From: Tanytarsus gracilentus
Taxonomy: Eukaryota > Arthropoda > Insecta > Diptera > Chironomidae
Assembly: GCA_038502055.1 (NCBI GenBank)
Contig: JAXRKN010000037.1
Coordinates: 6,356,501 to 6,420,500, forward strand
Length of the DNA stretch: 64,000 nt
Reading direction: 5' to 3'
Position 1 is the first letter of the stretch, and the number at the start of each line of letters is the position of its first letter. The position numbers and the translations under genes were made by a program. This document shows positions 46,564 to 60,319 of this stretch, one piece after another. Under the pieces are notes generated by a model. It was not told where the DNA came from. It searched no databases and saw only the letters and a program-made list of their open reading frames with translations.

Positions 46564-48739
46564 ATGTCGGTAGTGACAATTTTGTCGGAGGCAACGTGCA
46601 AACATATGAAACCAAATTTAACTAGCACTCCCACGTAAGTCATCCCCTTCAAGACATTCTTCTTCTTCTTATTACGTCATCATTGTGCTTAAAATAATTC
46701 CAGCAATTCCCTCAAAAGCATGAACAGCATTTATTCGGCCACGCAGAGTGCCAAATTCTCAGCATTGTCGCGTCGTAAAGGTATTCAGAAAAGCCGCGAC
46801 CGCAATCCAATGACTCTTGTGCCAGTGGCAAGCGAAATCAAGCAACGGGTTACTTCAGCAAGAATGCTCCGAATGAAACAGTTACAAAATCAATTGGGCG
46901 AGGCACACCATCGTATTTCTGTAGGTTTAATTAAATAAATGATTTATTTTTTAAATAAATTTAACTTCCAGGAATTGGGAGCTGAAAATCGTCTTTTGAA
47001 GTCACTCCACAAGCGCCAAGATTCTGCACTATCAAAATATGAAAATTCAAGTGCGGAATTGCCTCAGCTGCTCAATTCTCACGCTGAAGAGCTTCGAATG
47101 TGGCAGACACGATGTCGAAATCTTCAACGTCAAAATAAGGAGATGGCTATCAAGATTAAGCAGAAAGACACCGTAATTCTTACATTGACTGATCAAAATA
47201 AGCACTTGCTGCTCCTTAACAAGGACAAGAATCTCCTCGAACGTGCAAATCTACAAGAACGTGTGAGGGAGCTTGAAATGCGTGTCGCAGATAAAGAGAG
47301 TGAAATTAAGCTGCTCGCTAGACGTCTCCAGCTCGAGGCCAAATCCTACAAGTCAAATTTGCATATGGAACAGCAAAAATATCGAGATTTGTTAATGAAA
47401 ATTGAAATGTCTGATTTTCTCCTTAATCGGCAAGAGAGCAACGGTAATAAAAAGTCAATGAAGCCAATCGCAAAGACCAGAAACTTATCTCCATCTAATC
47501 GGCTTACCTCAAAATCTGCCACGAATTTATCATCGACAGTTAACGAAGTCACTTCTGATCATCATCTGCAGGTATCTTCGACCACTATTCTACCGCCGTG
47601 CGGCGATGCCGAACATAATGGAACAAATGGCGTTAAAAAAGTAGCCGAAAGCATCAAAAATAATTCACCGAGTGTCAATAATAACGTTAAGCTGATGCCT
47701 GAAGAATCGAGAGATGTTGATGAGATTGACTTTACTCGAAATTGTATCGATAAATCTGAAAAGCTGCTTTATAATGACGATAAGAACACGGCGGTTGATG
47801 ATGATGCCACCGTAACAGTCAAGAACGGCATGAATCGAGCTCGACGACTTCAACAGCAAAAACTTGCACCAATTAATGCACAATGCAATGAAAAGAAGTC
47901 GAGTGACGACAGTGAGTTCTCGGAAGATGATTTACATTTCTTTAGTAATCACAATGGCACACGAATGGTAATAGTTAGTCCGATTTCGGTGAGGGAATCT
48001 AATAATGCGATTGGACTGCTAATTTAAAGTCTAGCATATATTAAACCGTTAAAAATTTTAAATTCTATATGTTAATGTAGTCCCTCACACACATTTCACA
48101 AAGAGAAAAATTCTTAATTTGTATACATTGTAGGCCACCAACTCACACCACAAAGCTAATGTAAAAGAACTGCTTGATCATAAAATGCACATTAATGAAT
48201 TGGAGACTAGAATGAGACGAAATTCGTTGGATGTTAAGTCACTCAATCAGCGCAATTTAAATCCATCTGAATCGGACACTTTGCCATCAACTCCCGAGCA
48301 TACCATAAAAGTCACGCCAAATGCCGAACGCTACATAAATGGCAACATCATCACATCAAAATCATTCAATGATCGTGGCGATAGTAATGAAATTATGACA
48401 ATTCATCGTCATGACATGCGTCGTGAATCTTTGCTGGATGACTTATGCGAATCATTGGCTGATAAAAGCTCTCATTACAGTCCCAGTCTCAGTACCACCA
48501 CTGCAACGATCACGCGAATTAAGAAGCTAGAATTTATTGGAGGCGGAAGCCCCAGCAATAACAACGGCATTGCCATCACAGGCAACGGCTATAGCAACGA
48601 GACACACAACGGTAACAATCACTTTAAATCAAATGGATGCGTTGTCAACGGACGACTTGATGAGAAGAAAAAGACTAAATTGCTGGCCGCTCTAAAGAAC
48701 ATCGACAGCAACAACAATGGAAGCAGCTTGGAGAACTAA
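46564..48739 (+). CDS. LCA5: Lebercilin (LCA5) family ciliary protein
   Basis: Exons 46564-46634, 46704-46920, 46972-47988 and 48134-48739 join to 1,911 nt (636 aa). Lebercilin is a coiled-coil protein of the ciliary axoneme and basal body, linked to intraflagellar transport; in insects cilia are confined to sensory neurons and sperm. The lebercilin domain covers about residues 70-280: KQLQNQLGEAHHRI, ENRLLKSLHKRQDSALSKYE, ELPQLLNSHAEELRMWQ and LARRLQLEAKSYKSN are family hallmarks. The C-terminal half is Ser/Asn-rich, polar and low in complexity. The third intron is supported by in-frame continuation; without splicing the protein would stop at VRESNNAIGLLI, giving a possible shorter isoform. 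Tandem AATAAA motifs occur about 97-105 bp after the stop, just before the duplicated Mob2 block begins. Confidence 0.9.
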
Positions 48740-49660
48740 TTGTATTTATTTTTGCGCGCGACGACTCAACTTCCTACTTATAGTATACTCAATTTATGCA
48801 CGACTCAACTCGATTTTTTTGTGAAGCTGTTCTGAAATAAAGAAATAAATTTTCAAAATTTTATGAAGTAAAAAAAAGAGAAAAGTGTGTTTTGTTTTCA
48901 AATTTCTAGTTAGGCGGCCATGAAATTCACAGTTTATACTTTTATTTCACTTTTTTATAAATAGCATTTTTAAATCAATATTTATGCTTAACAATAATGC
49001 AATTTTTTTCTCATCATCATCATGTTCACATCGTTTCGATCTCTTCTTTCTTTTAAGCTACAATAAGTTTTTTCTCTTGTCTTTTTATACTATATTAAAT
49101 CTGCACATATTTTTTTTTGTAATTTTCAACAACAGACAAACTAAGAGAGGAGGTGAGGTGAGTGAGTGTGTGTGTGTGATGAGAAAAAGTTTTAACTTTT
49201 CTGCGCAGAAAAAAAAGTTCATGATCACAACTGAAAAATATAGAGCTTCAATGCACATAATTGAATAGTTCTGTTTTCTTTAAATATTATTTTTCTCTCA
49301 TTTCGTTATTTGGTTTCATCTAAACAATCATTCATACTTCTTTTTTTAACTCACAATAATAGTAATTATTATTTGGGAAAGAAAAAAAGGAAACAATTAA
49401 AAAAGAGAAGAATTTTCTTTCTTTTTTCCCTCCATGCACACACTTCGACTTGATAATAATCACTGTGACCGTAGGCGGAGGAGCTGAGAGAGAGTTTGTA
49501 GGAAAAAATTTGAGGAAAAATACACAAATGTTCTCTTAAAATTGTTCTTCAGGGGAAATTTCAAACCCATGATCACAGTATCTCAATCTTGATGCCGTCA
49601 TGTGTCAATAAAGAAAAAAAAATGTTATTCTCTCCCTCTCTACACACCCTAAAATTGACG

Positions 49661-50875
49661 TTAAATTGGTGGCGTATCAACCACAGTCGATGACAATAAG
49701 TTATTATTGTTCAGCATGTTATTACTATCACCCATCATCGGCTGCTTCACAATCACTGTGACATCCTCTATTTGACTATTAACATTCATGCTTAGGCCAC
49801 CACCATCGGTACCGCAGTTGCTTCGCATTGGTGATGAGATAATTGCCTGGGTCACTACGGTATTGCTATTTAAATTACAACTAGAACTACAACTAGACGA
49901 TGAATTATTATTGCTGCTGCTCGTCGTCGTCACCGAAGAAGCTATCGCAATTGATGATGAACATGTTGTTGTTGCTGCTGTTGAGTCGTCATCCGAGAGA
50001 TGAAGTGCCGCCTCGAGATCAGCGAGTACTTCCATTTCTTTGGGATCAATCAAATTAAAGCGTCTAGATGGAGAGGGGAAAGTTAATGATTACTTTTATC
50101 CCGCAGTCATGAAAGTATATTTAGAAATTACCTTTGTAGTGCTACAAGCAAGGCATATGTTGAATTTAAATGCGGATGCAGACCAAGCAGAGCAATTTCA
50201 CGAAAATGTGCTGCATATAGATGCGCAATAATGTGAAACATTAAGCGCAACATTTTCCTCACGTGTGACTCAAAGCCAGATGGAAATTCTGTGGAACGAA
50301 ATATTACGTAAGAATAATAATCGATAAAATTGCACCAATTTATATTTAACCTTTTGCATATTTGGTGGGAAAGTATGACTCATCGTTGATAGTACGCTGT
50401 GTATAAGTCATTGCATAGTCGATATATTGTGGAGCAGGACATCGATTCTTTTTGCCCTTATCGTCGTACCACAGATAGGTTCTGAAAATATATAAATATA
50501 AATTTTTAAATTATTCATTTTTGAGATAAAGGCACAGTGACTCACTTTGATTGAGGTGCCGTCATATCGGGACAGCCTGTTGTCGTACAATGCTCGCTTA
50601 TTGTACCATAGACTAAATTTACATACTCAAATATTTGTATAGCTAAAACAATAAAAAAGTTTAATTTGCAAGGTTTGATGACAATGTCAACAGATCTGAT
50701 GGTAAGATACTCACTGTAAGAAGCTAACCATTCATTATAATCTAAGCCAGCCGGCATGTCGATCATTGTCCGGAGATCGGCTGGTGTGAACTTCAGGAGT
50801 TCAAGTACACTTTCGTCTAAATATAGTTTTGTATCACCTTTTTCCGCATCGTCGCGCTCTTTACGGCGGGCTTTT
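49661..50875 (-). CDS. Mob2: Mob2 kinase activator, copy 1 (3' five exons; N-terminus missing)
   Basis: Exons in reading order: 50715-50875, 50546-50642, 50351-50481, 50132-50288, 49661-50063; 315 residues in frame after a split codon. MOB2 proteins bind and regulate NDR/Tricornered-type kinases in cell shape and neurite control. The MOB fold is nearly complete: KARRKERDDAEKGD then YLDESVLELLKFTP, LVYGTISEHC and GCPDM (zinc Cys), YLWYDDKGKK, and FHIIAHLYAAHF (zinc His). It ends RRFNLIDPKEMEVLADLEAALHL. The C-terminal tail of about 110 residues is Ser/Thr/Asn-rich. The exon at 50875 needs an upstream exon for the start. In other Diptera Mob2 has distant, alternative first exons; none was recognised here. 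A near-identical copy lies 9.4 kb downstream in coordinates, that is, upstream for this strand. Confidence 0.93.
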
Positions 50876-53800
50876 CTGCAATTAAAAAAAGAAAATAAAT
50901 ATAAGTTTACGACTCAAGCTTATACATAGATAGTTTCATGATGATGATAAGAGAACAAATTTTTTCCTAATGCGATGACATCAACGCCAAAATTCCATTT
51001 AAATCATGCGATAAAAATCACCGCGACAGGTTTCAATTTTAGTTATTTTTTTAAGAGTAAATATTTTCTTCGCCAACATAAATTGATCGAATCATTTAGA
51101 GAGTAGGAAATGTAAACTATAAAAATGATAAAAACAGAGTTATTTGTACATTCAACTCGAGAACGGCAGCAAATTTATCACCGCTGTGTGATTGTGTGAA
51201 CTTTTTTTGCGGTTTAATTTTTTTATCGCAACTTTGTGGATGAACTTTTTTCATCATGAAGGGAATTGTTTGTATCATTTTTTTTTATTCGAGAGAACCT
51301 GATATGACATTTTTTCTCAGAAACAAACAAGGATTTTACTCATATCAAATGCGTAACTCTGAACTTTTTAAAAAAATATTACGAAATTAGAGCAATTTTG
51401 GAGAATACTAAAATTAAGTAAAGACTTCCAAGAAATTAAAAAATTCTCAGTTAATAAATGAATCCCCGTTAATTTCAGAATATTACTCAATTGACCAAAG
51501 AGAGCATTGCCCTCAAAATTGTCTAATTTCAATTTTAAATAATTTATTGTTTTGTTAGGAGGCCTTACACAAAAATGAAAATTAAACCATAGGGTTCAAT
51601 TCGTACTTATACTTAATGAAGCATGTCGAATGTTTTTCTCTTTGCAATGAGTGGAAAATATTTAAATAACATGCATGATTATGAAAAATCTAAAAAACAA
51701 TCAATTTTATGCTCTTAATCAATTACATTGGTAGGCAGTGCTCGTGAGGTTGTCCTTTGTAAAAAAACTCTGAGGGTCAAAAAAATTTTTAAAACATTTC
51801 AATCATTTTTAAATTGTTTTGTTTCAGATAATCTACAAATTAGTAAATTATAAGTTCCATAGAATCTCGCGCACAATTTATTACACCTAACGCCATCATA
51901 ATTATGAAATTCTCCATACGGAATAATACGAGGCAGTGACTAATGGCAGCACTTCCAAAACAGTAATTTGTAATCTATTATCGTTTAATTAGTGTGTGTG
52001 TGTGTGACGAACAACAACATCACCCACTCAAATCGATCTAAATTGCGTGAATAGCCCTCAATAAAAATTATTTGATTGATATTTTCTCGACCTATTTCCT
52101 GTGGCTCGAAAAACAAATCATAAAAATAAAAATTCCTTCATGATGACATCGCGAATGGGTTTATTAAAACGTTTAAGTCTTTTAAATGCTCCGTGATTGA
52201 TAAAATCATAGACATGATGAGTGTCCGAGCAGAGAGTCTCCAGCTCGACGTTGGAATTAAGATCGAGATTTAATTTTTCTGCATAGACTCGTGTGTCTGC
52301 AAACGATTTTAGAATTAAATTGTTTAAATAGTACGTGACACATTTTTCTTTGCTCATCATCAGTCAGTTGTTGATGTTCTTTCGAAAGTTTCAAATTAAA
52401 TGTCTAAATCAACACCGCTTAGATAGCGACAGCGAGAGTAATAACAGAGAGAGTCTATATTTGTCAGATGCAATCAGGGCATGTGGGATGTCATGCTCCT
52501 TGCGGTGATTTTGAACAAGAATTCTTTTTATGTATATACAGCCTTATAATTTTAAAATAATATTTAAATTTTTTAACATGAAATTCTCCGCAAGGAATTT
52601 TAAAATGAAAACAAACATAAAGAACAAGAGGAAAAAATTTTAATATAATTGACGACAACACAGAAACTCAGTGAAGATGAAGAGTTTTTCCAATTCCATT
52701 AAATTTCATTGTTTTAATTCACTCGATTGGAAACATGAAACAAACACATCATGACGACAATAACAATCACATTAAAATTTGAGTAAACTTCGACTGATGC
52801 CACAAACTTTACAGTTTTTAGATTTCTCTTACATAGGACAGAAGAAAATTGTGACGGATTGGTGTGCATAATGCATCAAGACACCAATTGCATCACCAAA
52901 TTTACTCGGCAAAGTGCCTACGTGCCACATCGTTCGCCAAAATATTCCAGTTGAAGCCGTTTTGGATGATTTTCTGGTGCTTGATGTGAGCGTGGTGGGC
53001 TCCAGGAAATCATCGAAACAAACTGATCGATCGTCGCGACACTTTCGACTCTTTCTCTCCTTTTTGAGTAATGGTAAAATGCAATTCTTTCCACCCAGTG
53101 TGTGGTTAGTTATTTTTATATTTGTGAGCAAGAAATCACGCGATGTTTTTTTGATACGAAAGATATTTTTTAGTCGACAAAGAAGCCACAAACAAGCGTC
53201 TTATCAAAAAGTGATAAATGATTTTATATTTACACTTTATTCCAACGGATTTCAGAATGTCTAAAACTTGAGATTGCTACCGATAATGCTTTGATCATGC
53301 ATTGATCGCACATTGCATGTAAAAAAATATTATTACAAACGTCCGATGATCAGGCACACGTAAAAAACTACTTGTAAGTCTCGCTTAAAGCCGGAAGTGG
53401 TTTAAATTTTATTTCGAACACATAAAATATTACGAGAATTGTGTAATCTGACTCGCAATTTTAGACACACGATTGTCGATTGGCTTTAGCTTTTAATGTT
53501 TCTCTTTTTTCTGCTGAATAATTTCCACAAAATATTCTCGAATTACTGCAGAGTAAAGACTTTCTGCCTTTTTCGCGAATTGGCATCTACTGTTAAACTG
53601 AAAAAAATATATTGAGAAAGGTAAATGCGTCGCACTAGTGAGTGAATGTGTGTACGTATAGGAAAGAGGAAAAAATGACATATATCGCATTACCACCACA
53701 CATTTTGCGGTTATCAGATATCAAAACGCTCTAATGGTGTATTAGTTTTTCCCCAGACTATTAGTTATTGCCCATAACAATGCTGTTTATCGAAACTTTT

Positions 53801-56800
53801 AGCATATATCGTTATCACTCCAAAAATGAGGTCATTCTAAAGCTCTTTTTATGGCGCACACATCAATTAAGTGAACCTGTCGTCAATCCTCAAAAAAAAA
53901 TATATATAAAAAAGTAAAATACAAACTCGATGTCTCCGATTTAGATAAGGGAACGCTGATAAGGCAAGCGAAATGGTATTGAGGTATTCTCGCCACCTTA
54001 ACAAATGGCCATAATAATTACGTCTTACTCTCTCCGGTGGTGTCTTAATAATATAAAAAATGTGGGCTCACACTAAAAACGCAGTTTCAAATTACTCTCT
54101 TTGTATGAGCCGTGCCCGCATTTCCCTTCATTGCGCGGTTTCTCTTCCCGTTCTTTTTTATAAAATAAAACATTATTTTACTTTCAATGTATACAAAACG
54201 GCCTGGCCTCACTTACGACGATGAATATTTTTACATTGATTGTAATTCTCTCCCCGTGATGTGGGTGCGTGATCAAGTGATTCAAAGTGTGCAGGTTGGC
54301 GTAAAATTGAGCGATGATGATAAGAAACAATTACTTTAACACATGAATTTTATGATCGAGCACATTAAAAATTATCTCCGCTTTGTTCTTTGCCCTATAT
54401 AAGTATGTGTGTACAAACATGAGACAAAGAGCACGACACTCTGTCTACACTTATTAATTTTAATAATATTTTCTCTTCTGCAAAGCTCTGCGGGCAAAAT
54501 GTGAATCATCACCAGAAACCTACGAGCCAAATCATCGTCAATCCATTCCGATCAATTACCCCTGACTATATCGATTTGATATTCCGCCAAAGATAGCTGC
54601 AAGAGCTCGATCAAGCATTTAGAAAAATAAAATTAAACAGTTTAGTCCAGCCGGCCAACAAACGGACGTTTTGATGGAAAAAACAGCTTAACTATGTCAC
54701 GATCAACTTTGAATTTTAAATCAAGCAGCGAAAAATAAAAGTCATAATAAAAAAATCAAGCTGAGGCAGTCACACCACTGAAATTAGTCATCACATGGCT
54801 TCTCTAAGTTTGGACAGGCCACGGGCATTTCAGCCAGTCAAACTCTGCACTCATTCACTCGCTTAATTAGACATGATAAAAACACTAGATGGATGATGAT
54901 GAAGAGGTTGTGGAGTGTACTTGTCATGACATTTCTTGAGCTCAAATTTGCGAGTAGCAACACGAAGATTTATCTGCCAAATGGGATGTGTGAAATCATC
55001 AATCATTCGTGAAATGTTTAAAATTAAAAATGCTTCCATATATACTTTAAGAGAGCCTTATATATACACACCGCAGATGACCTCCATATAATCACCTCTC
55101 ACACGTAAATATTCCCTCTAAAAAAAACCGAGAAAATTAACAAATTATCTTAAACACATTGTCAGCTTCACCGTCAACCGTTTTGAGTCGCATGTTTATT
55201 AGTGGGAAGGAGTTTGCTTGTTCAAAAAAATAAATCTGAAAAGAACTTAAATAAATTTAACAAAAAGAAAAATTGGTTAATTTTTTTTGAGTTTCTAGCC
55301 CTGCTCGAAAAAGTTGATGACTCAGACGTGTGTGCCTGGAGTGACACACAAAATGAAGTCATGGGATTTATTAAAAGAGGACGTATGAGATAATCAATTA
55401 TGAGATTAAGTCATAAATTAGACGATTTGATGGAGAGATGCTTGACCAAGGATAGAAAAGTTCTAGACTCACTTATGAGCGTTTAACAAGGGAAAATATT
55501 TAGAAAAAAAACTCAAAATGTCATCGAATAAATCGTTAGTCATTCTACAAATAGCAAGCTGTAGGGTAAATAATCTCTCTATTTTCTAATTTGCTTAGTC
55601 AAGGTCCATCAATGAGATATTCGAAAGCTATTTTTGCGTACAACCACCGACGACATGTGTGATGATGACAAAGAGTCTCACTTGAACGTTTAAGAATTTT
55701 TCAATGACATTGGCATTCAAATTTAGCGAACTGAATATCAAATTTGCAAATTATCTGCAATTCAAAACGAACTTGCGCGAGTGGAGAGATGAAAGACCTT
55801 ATTTGCTTTCTAAGAGTGAGCTCTTTCTTTTCTATTTTATTCATTTCGCGAACAAAAAGCTCATTTACATTTTCCACCTCACGAATTTTCTCGACAATTC
55901 TTTCATTTTTAAACTCTCCGAGAGACGGTAATGACAATTTGATGTTGAAGCGAAAATAATTGTTGATTCCATCCGACAACAAACTTCGTCATTGTCGTCA
56001 GTACGTCGCTGGTGCGATGATCTTGAGGAAGGAGCGAATTATATCTTCTTCAAATCCACAAGAGCCAAGAGAATCATGTTCGAGAAGTGCTTTGCGGTAC
56101 TTTTTTTCCCTCATTCAATAAAACGATGCTCAAGAATCAATAATCAACCTGCTACCGTACGCATTTCAATCACAATTGTGAATTAATTCTTTCTCACAAC
56201 GCATGGCAATAAACTTTTTACAAAGCGAAATTGTAACTGTTTACGAAAAAAAAAATCTTCGAGAAAATTTCACTTCTTTTTAGTACCGGGTTGAAAGCAA
56301 CATCGTCAGACACACACAAAAAACCCAAGCGTATGTGTTTGAGCAATCATTATTGAGATGCTACTTTTTTGTGTTTTACTTAGACAGTTCATTAGTCTTC
56401 ATGAGAGATATTTTAAGCAAAAAAATATCGTTATGAATATTCAGTGAAATCCCCGCATGCGAATGCCTTTTGACCTTAAACGAATTTAGCTGCGCAGATA
56501 TTAATTTCTATTAAGCTTTTGATTTTTTACGTAAAATTTTTTAGGAAATTAGGTAAGAAATCGAACTTAATGAAAATTCTCTTGTTACGCTACCCTGTCA
56601 AATACCTCTTCTCGTGGCGTGAGCGGCAATTATTGTTTCGGTGTCACAATTTCCATCCGAGAGATTTGTATGCCCATTAACCACAGCTCAGAGATTTTTC
56701 TCATATACAAAAAATCTCTAAAAGAATGAATACAATGAAAAATTGACAGAGTGCATGAGCGGGTGTGAACCGTTCAACTGACGTCCGCTAAGTAGTTCGA

Positions 56801-58346
56801 CCTTTTTTCTTACACGCGTCTCTTTTAGTTTACCTACAAAATTAATTTTAAATTACTTTTTTATGTGTTCGCACTTTATGTCGCTTCGTTTTATGCTGTT
56901 AATCTTTCCATTGTTTCGACTGTCCTCCGACGCATACACCTCCCATAGTGGACACATTAACTTAATACAAAATCACATCATGAGCTGTGTTTTGGCCCCA
57001 ATGCATCGAAAAGATTTAATAAAATTCTACACAGTTCGCTCAGTATGAAAGCATGGTCAGTGTCATAATGACCGGAGTTGAAATTTATTGTGAAGGTTAA
57101 AACGACGCGCGAAAATTTCAATAAAACATGGACTATGAGAGAATTTGCCACACATGGAGTGAAGAGATTAGCAACAGAGCTCAGAAAAAAATGCAAAAAG
57201 AACAAAAAAGAGCTTTTGAAGGTGATAATTGGCAAAACGAAATATATTTAAAGAAATAAAAATGAGCATTATTGAAAATGATATTGCGCTTTTTATATTT
57301 TTTCATTGCCTATAAACATAGCCAGAAAATTGACTCATAAATCATAAAACAGCGACGCGCGAGAGATTTCTGCGCGTTAAAGTTGGAACGGTAACAAAAC
57401 GGCCAAAAAGTATATAAGGCTCGCACACAAAAGTATGCTCGTATGATGTTTTTAATGTAAAGCACTCGTGAAGCATTAAAACATTTAGTTGCGTCACGTT
57501 TTTCTGTTTCTTTCTCGTGCTCTCATCGTTCTTAAAGCTGATCGCGCGACTTTTTTGAAACAACAATACACCGAAAGAGGATGTGTCGAATGTTTTTTTA
57601 GCCGTTGCGACCATTACCTAGCGTCATTCGATGTTCATTGCTATGTGCAAATGCCAAGTCTCTGATCTCTTCTCACTCTCTCTCTCCATCTTTAATTGTC
57701 ATGCTTAAAAGTCAATCTATAGAAAATTATTGTGAAATTTTTGTCAAATCTTCTTCCGGTAAATTATAAATAATTTTGTAAACTGTGTAGCCATGACAAT
57801 GGAGAGTTGCTAAACCGGTTTCTTACTCAATTCTCATTTTCGTGCCTCTCATTGTCATCAATTTGTTTTTCTTAGCTCTTTTTGCACAAACATATTATTT
57901 TTATGTGTATCAGAAGAGTCTCGTGATCTTCAAAAATATCTGAGATATAAAAATATAGGAGATGACATGTTCCGATCTTTCTAGAAAATAATTCATTAAT
58001 AATATTTTCTTTTCCATGCAGCCTCAACTCACGATTACTTAAAAGACAAATTGATCGTAATTTCTATTTGCTCTCTGTGCTTTTCTTAGTGTAATCATTT
58101 TTTCTTTCTTTTTTTTAGTTTTCATGAATTTTAATGAAAAGTGTCAGTTCATAGAGAGAGAGAGAGGCAGCAAGCTACTAAACTAAGTAGCAGCAATGAG
58201 CGAGAGCGAGAAAGATGGATTGGAAAGTATGTTAAAGTCATTTGGCTGCTGGCTGTACTGAGTTGTAACGTGACTTACGGAAAATTGCGTTTAGATTCGG
58301 TCGCGGCGGTGTGGCTTTTTAAGCTCTCTCTATAATTCTTTGAATT
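50876..58346. other. Mob2 upstream/intronic DNA of copy 1, no supported gene
   Basis: About 7.5 kb without a recognisable coding exon. It should contain either Mob2 5' exons or a long intron. TATATAAG strings at about 54403 and 57410 (plus strand) and an initiator-like GTCAGTTC at about 58142 are possible core-promoter fragments but have no matching gene. An 80-codon minus-strand open frame (52118-52360) and a 93-codon one (55701-55982) have no recognised similarity. Confidence 0.5.
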
Positions 58347-59107
58347 AAATTTCTAGTTAGGCGGCCATGAAATTCACAGTTTATACTTTTATTTCACTTT
58401 TTTATAAATAGCATTTTTAAATCAATATTTATGCTTAACAATAATGCAATTTTTTTCTCATCATCATCATGTTCACATCGTTTCGATCTCTTCTTTCTTT
58501 TAAGCTACAATAAGTTTTTTCTCTTGTCTTTTTATACTATATTAAATCTGCACATATTTTTTTTTGTAATTTTCAACAACAGACAAACTAAGAGAGGAGG
58601 TGAGGTGAGTGAGTGTGTGTGTGTGATGAGAAAAAGTTTTAACTTTTCTGCGCAGAAAAAAAAGTTCATGATCACAACTGAAAAATATAGAGCTTCAATG
58701 CACATAATTGAATAGTTCTGTTTTCTTTAAATATTATTTTTCTCTCATTTCGTTATTTGGTTTCATCTAAACAATCATTCATACTTCTTTTTTTAACTCA
58801 CAATAATAGTAATTATTATTTGGGAAAGAAAAAAAGGAAACAATTAAAAAAGAGAAGAATTTTCTTTCTTTTTTCCCTCCATGCACACACTTCGACTTGA
58901 TAATAATCACTGTGACCGTAGGCGGAGGAGCTGAGAGAGAGTTTGTAGGAAAAAATTTGAGGAAAAATACACAAATGTTCTCTTAAAATTGTTCTTCAGG
59001 GGAAATTTCAAACCCATGATCACAGTATCTCAATCTTGATGCCGTCATGTGTCAATAAAGAAAAAAAAATGTTATTCTCTCCCTCTCTACACACCCTAAA
59101 ATTGACG

Positions 59108-60319
59108 TTAAATTGGTGGCGTATCAACCACAGTCGATGACAATAAGTTATTATTGTTCAGCATGTTATTACTATCACCCATCATCGGCTGCTTCACAAT
59201 CACTGTGACATCCTCTATTTGACTATTAACATTCATGCTTAGGCCACCACCATCGGTACCGCAGTTGCTTCGCATTGGTGATGAGATAATTGCCTGGGTC
59301 ACTACGGTATTGCTATTTAAATTACAACTAGAACTACAACTAGACGATGAATTATTATTGCTGCTGCTCGTCGTCGTCACCGAAGAAGCTATCGCAATTG
59401 ATGATGAACATGTTGTTGTTGCTGTTGAGTCGTCATCCGAGAGATGAAGTGCCGCCTCGAGATCAGCGAGTACTTCCATTTCTTTGGGATCAATCAAATT
59501 AAAGCGTCTAGATGGAGAGGGGAAAGTTAATGATTACTTTTATCCCGCAGTCATGAAAGTATATTTAGAAATTACCTTTGTAGTGCTACAAGCAAGGCAT
59601 ATGTTGAATTTAAATGCGGATGCAGACCAAGCAGAGCAATTTCACGAAAATGTGCTGCATATAGATGCGCAATAATGTGAAACATTAAGCGCAACATTTT
59701 CCTCACGTGTGACTCAAAGCCAGATGGAAATTCTGTGGAACGAAATATTACGTAAGAATAATAATCGATAAAATTGCACCAATTTATATTTAACCTTTTG
59801 CATATTTGGTGGGAAAGTATGACTCATCGTTGATAGTACGCTGTGTATAAGTCATTGCATAGTCGATATATTGTGGAGCAGGACATCGATTCTTTTTGCC
59901 CTTATCGTCGTACCACAGATAGGTTCTGAAAATATATAAATATAAATTTTTAAATTATTCATTTTTGAGATAAAGGCACAGTGACTCACTTTGATTGAGG
60001 TGCCGTCATATCGGGACAGCCTGTTGTCGTACAATGCTCGCTTATTGTACCATAGACTAAATTTACATACTCAAATATTTGTATAGCTAAAACAATAAAA
60101 AAGTTTAATTTGCAAGGTTTGATGACAATGTCAACAGATCTGATGGTAAGATACTCACTGTAAGAAGCTAACCATTCATTATAATCTAAGCCAGCCGGCA
60201 TGTCGATCATTGTCCGGAGATCGGCTGGTGTGAACTTCAGGAGTTCAAGTACACTTTCGTCTAAATATAGTTTTGTATCACCTTTTTCCGCATCGTCGCG
60301 CTCTTTACGGCGGGCTTTT
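59108..60319 (-). CDS. Mob2: Mob2 kinase activator, copy 2 (3' five exons; N-terminus missing)
   Basis: Exons in reading order: 60159-60319, 59990-60086, 59795-59925, 59576-59732, 59108-59507; 314 residues after a split codon. The protein matches copy 1 except for one Ala lost in the Ser/Thr/Ala run near the start of the tail (a 3-bp deletion). All splice sites, the zinc-ligand Cys/His segments and the stop are intact, so neither copy looks like a pseudogene over this part. Upstream exons are not visible and may lie beyond the window. If the two blocks are allelic haplotypes left uncollapsed, only one of these genes is real per chromosome. Confidence 0.93.

Larger units (their letters stand above)
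48900..58346. repeat. Tandem segmental duplication, copy 1 (9,447 bp)
   Basis: The sequence starting AAATTTCTAGTTAGGCGG at 48900 recurs at 58347 and stays nearly identical to the window end. The start offset is 9,447 bp and falls to 9,418 bp at 64000 because of small indels (3 bp in a GCT run near 49977, 12 bp near 52200, about 15 bp near 52450, plus changes in GT and A runs). Substitutions are rare, roughly one per few hundred bases by eye. Copy 1 carries the Mob2 3' exons and about 7.5 kb of upstream DNA. Confidence 0.93.

Noticed and set aside
51990..52006. GT dinucleotide run
   Set aside because: Ordinary microsatellite; useful only as a length difference between the two duplicate copies.
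55701..55982. Overlapping 71-93-codon frames on both strands
   Set aside because: Open in several frames at once, no similarity. A Mob2 5' exon was considered but the sequence does not resemble a MOB N-terminus and no donor in the right phase was clear.
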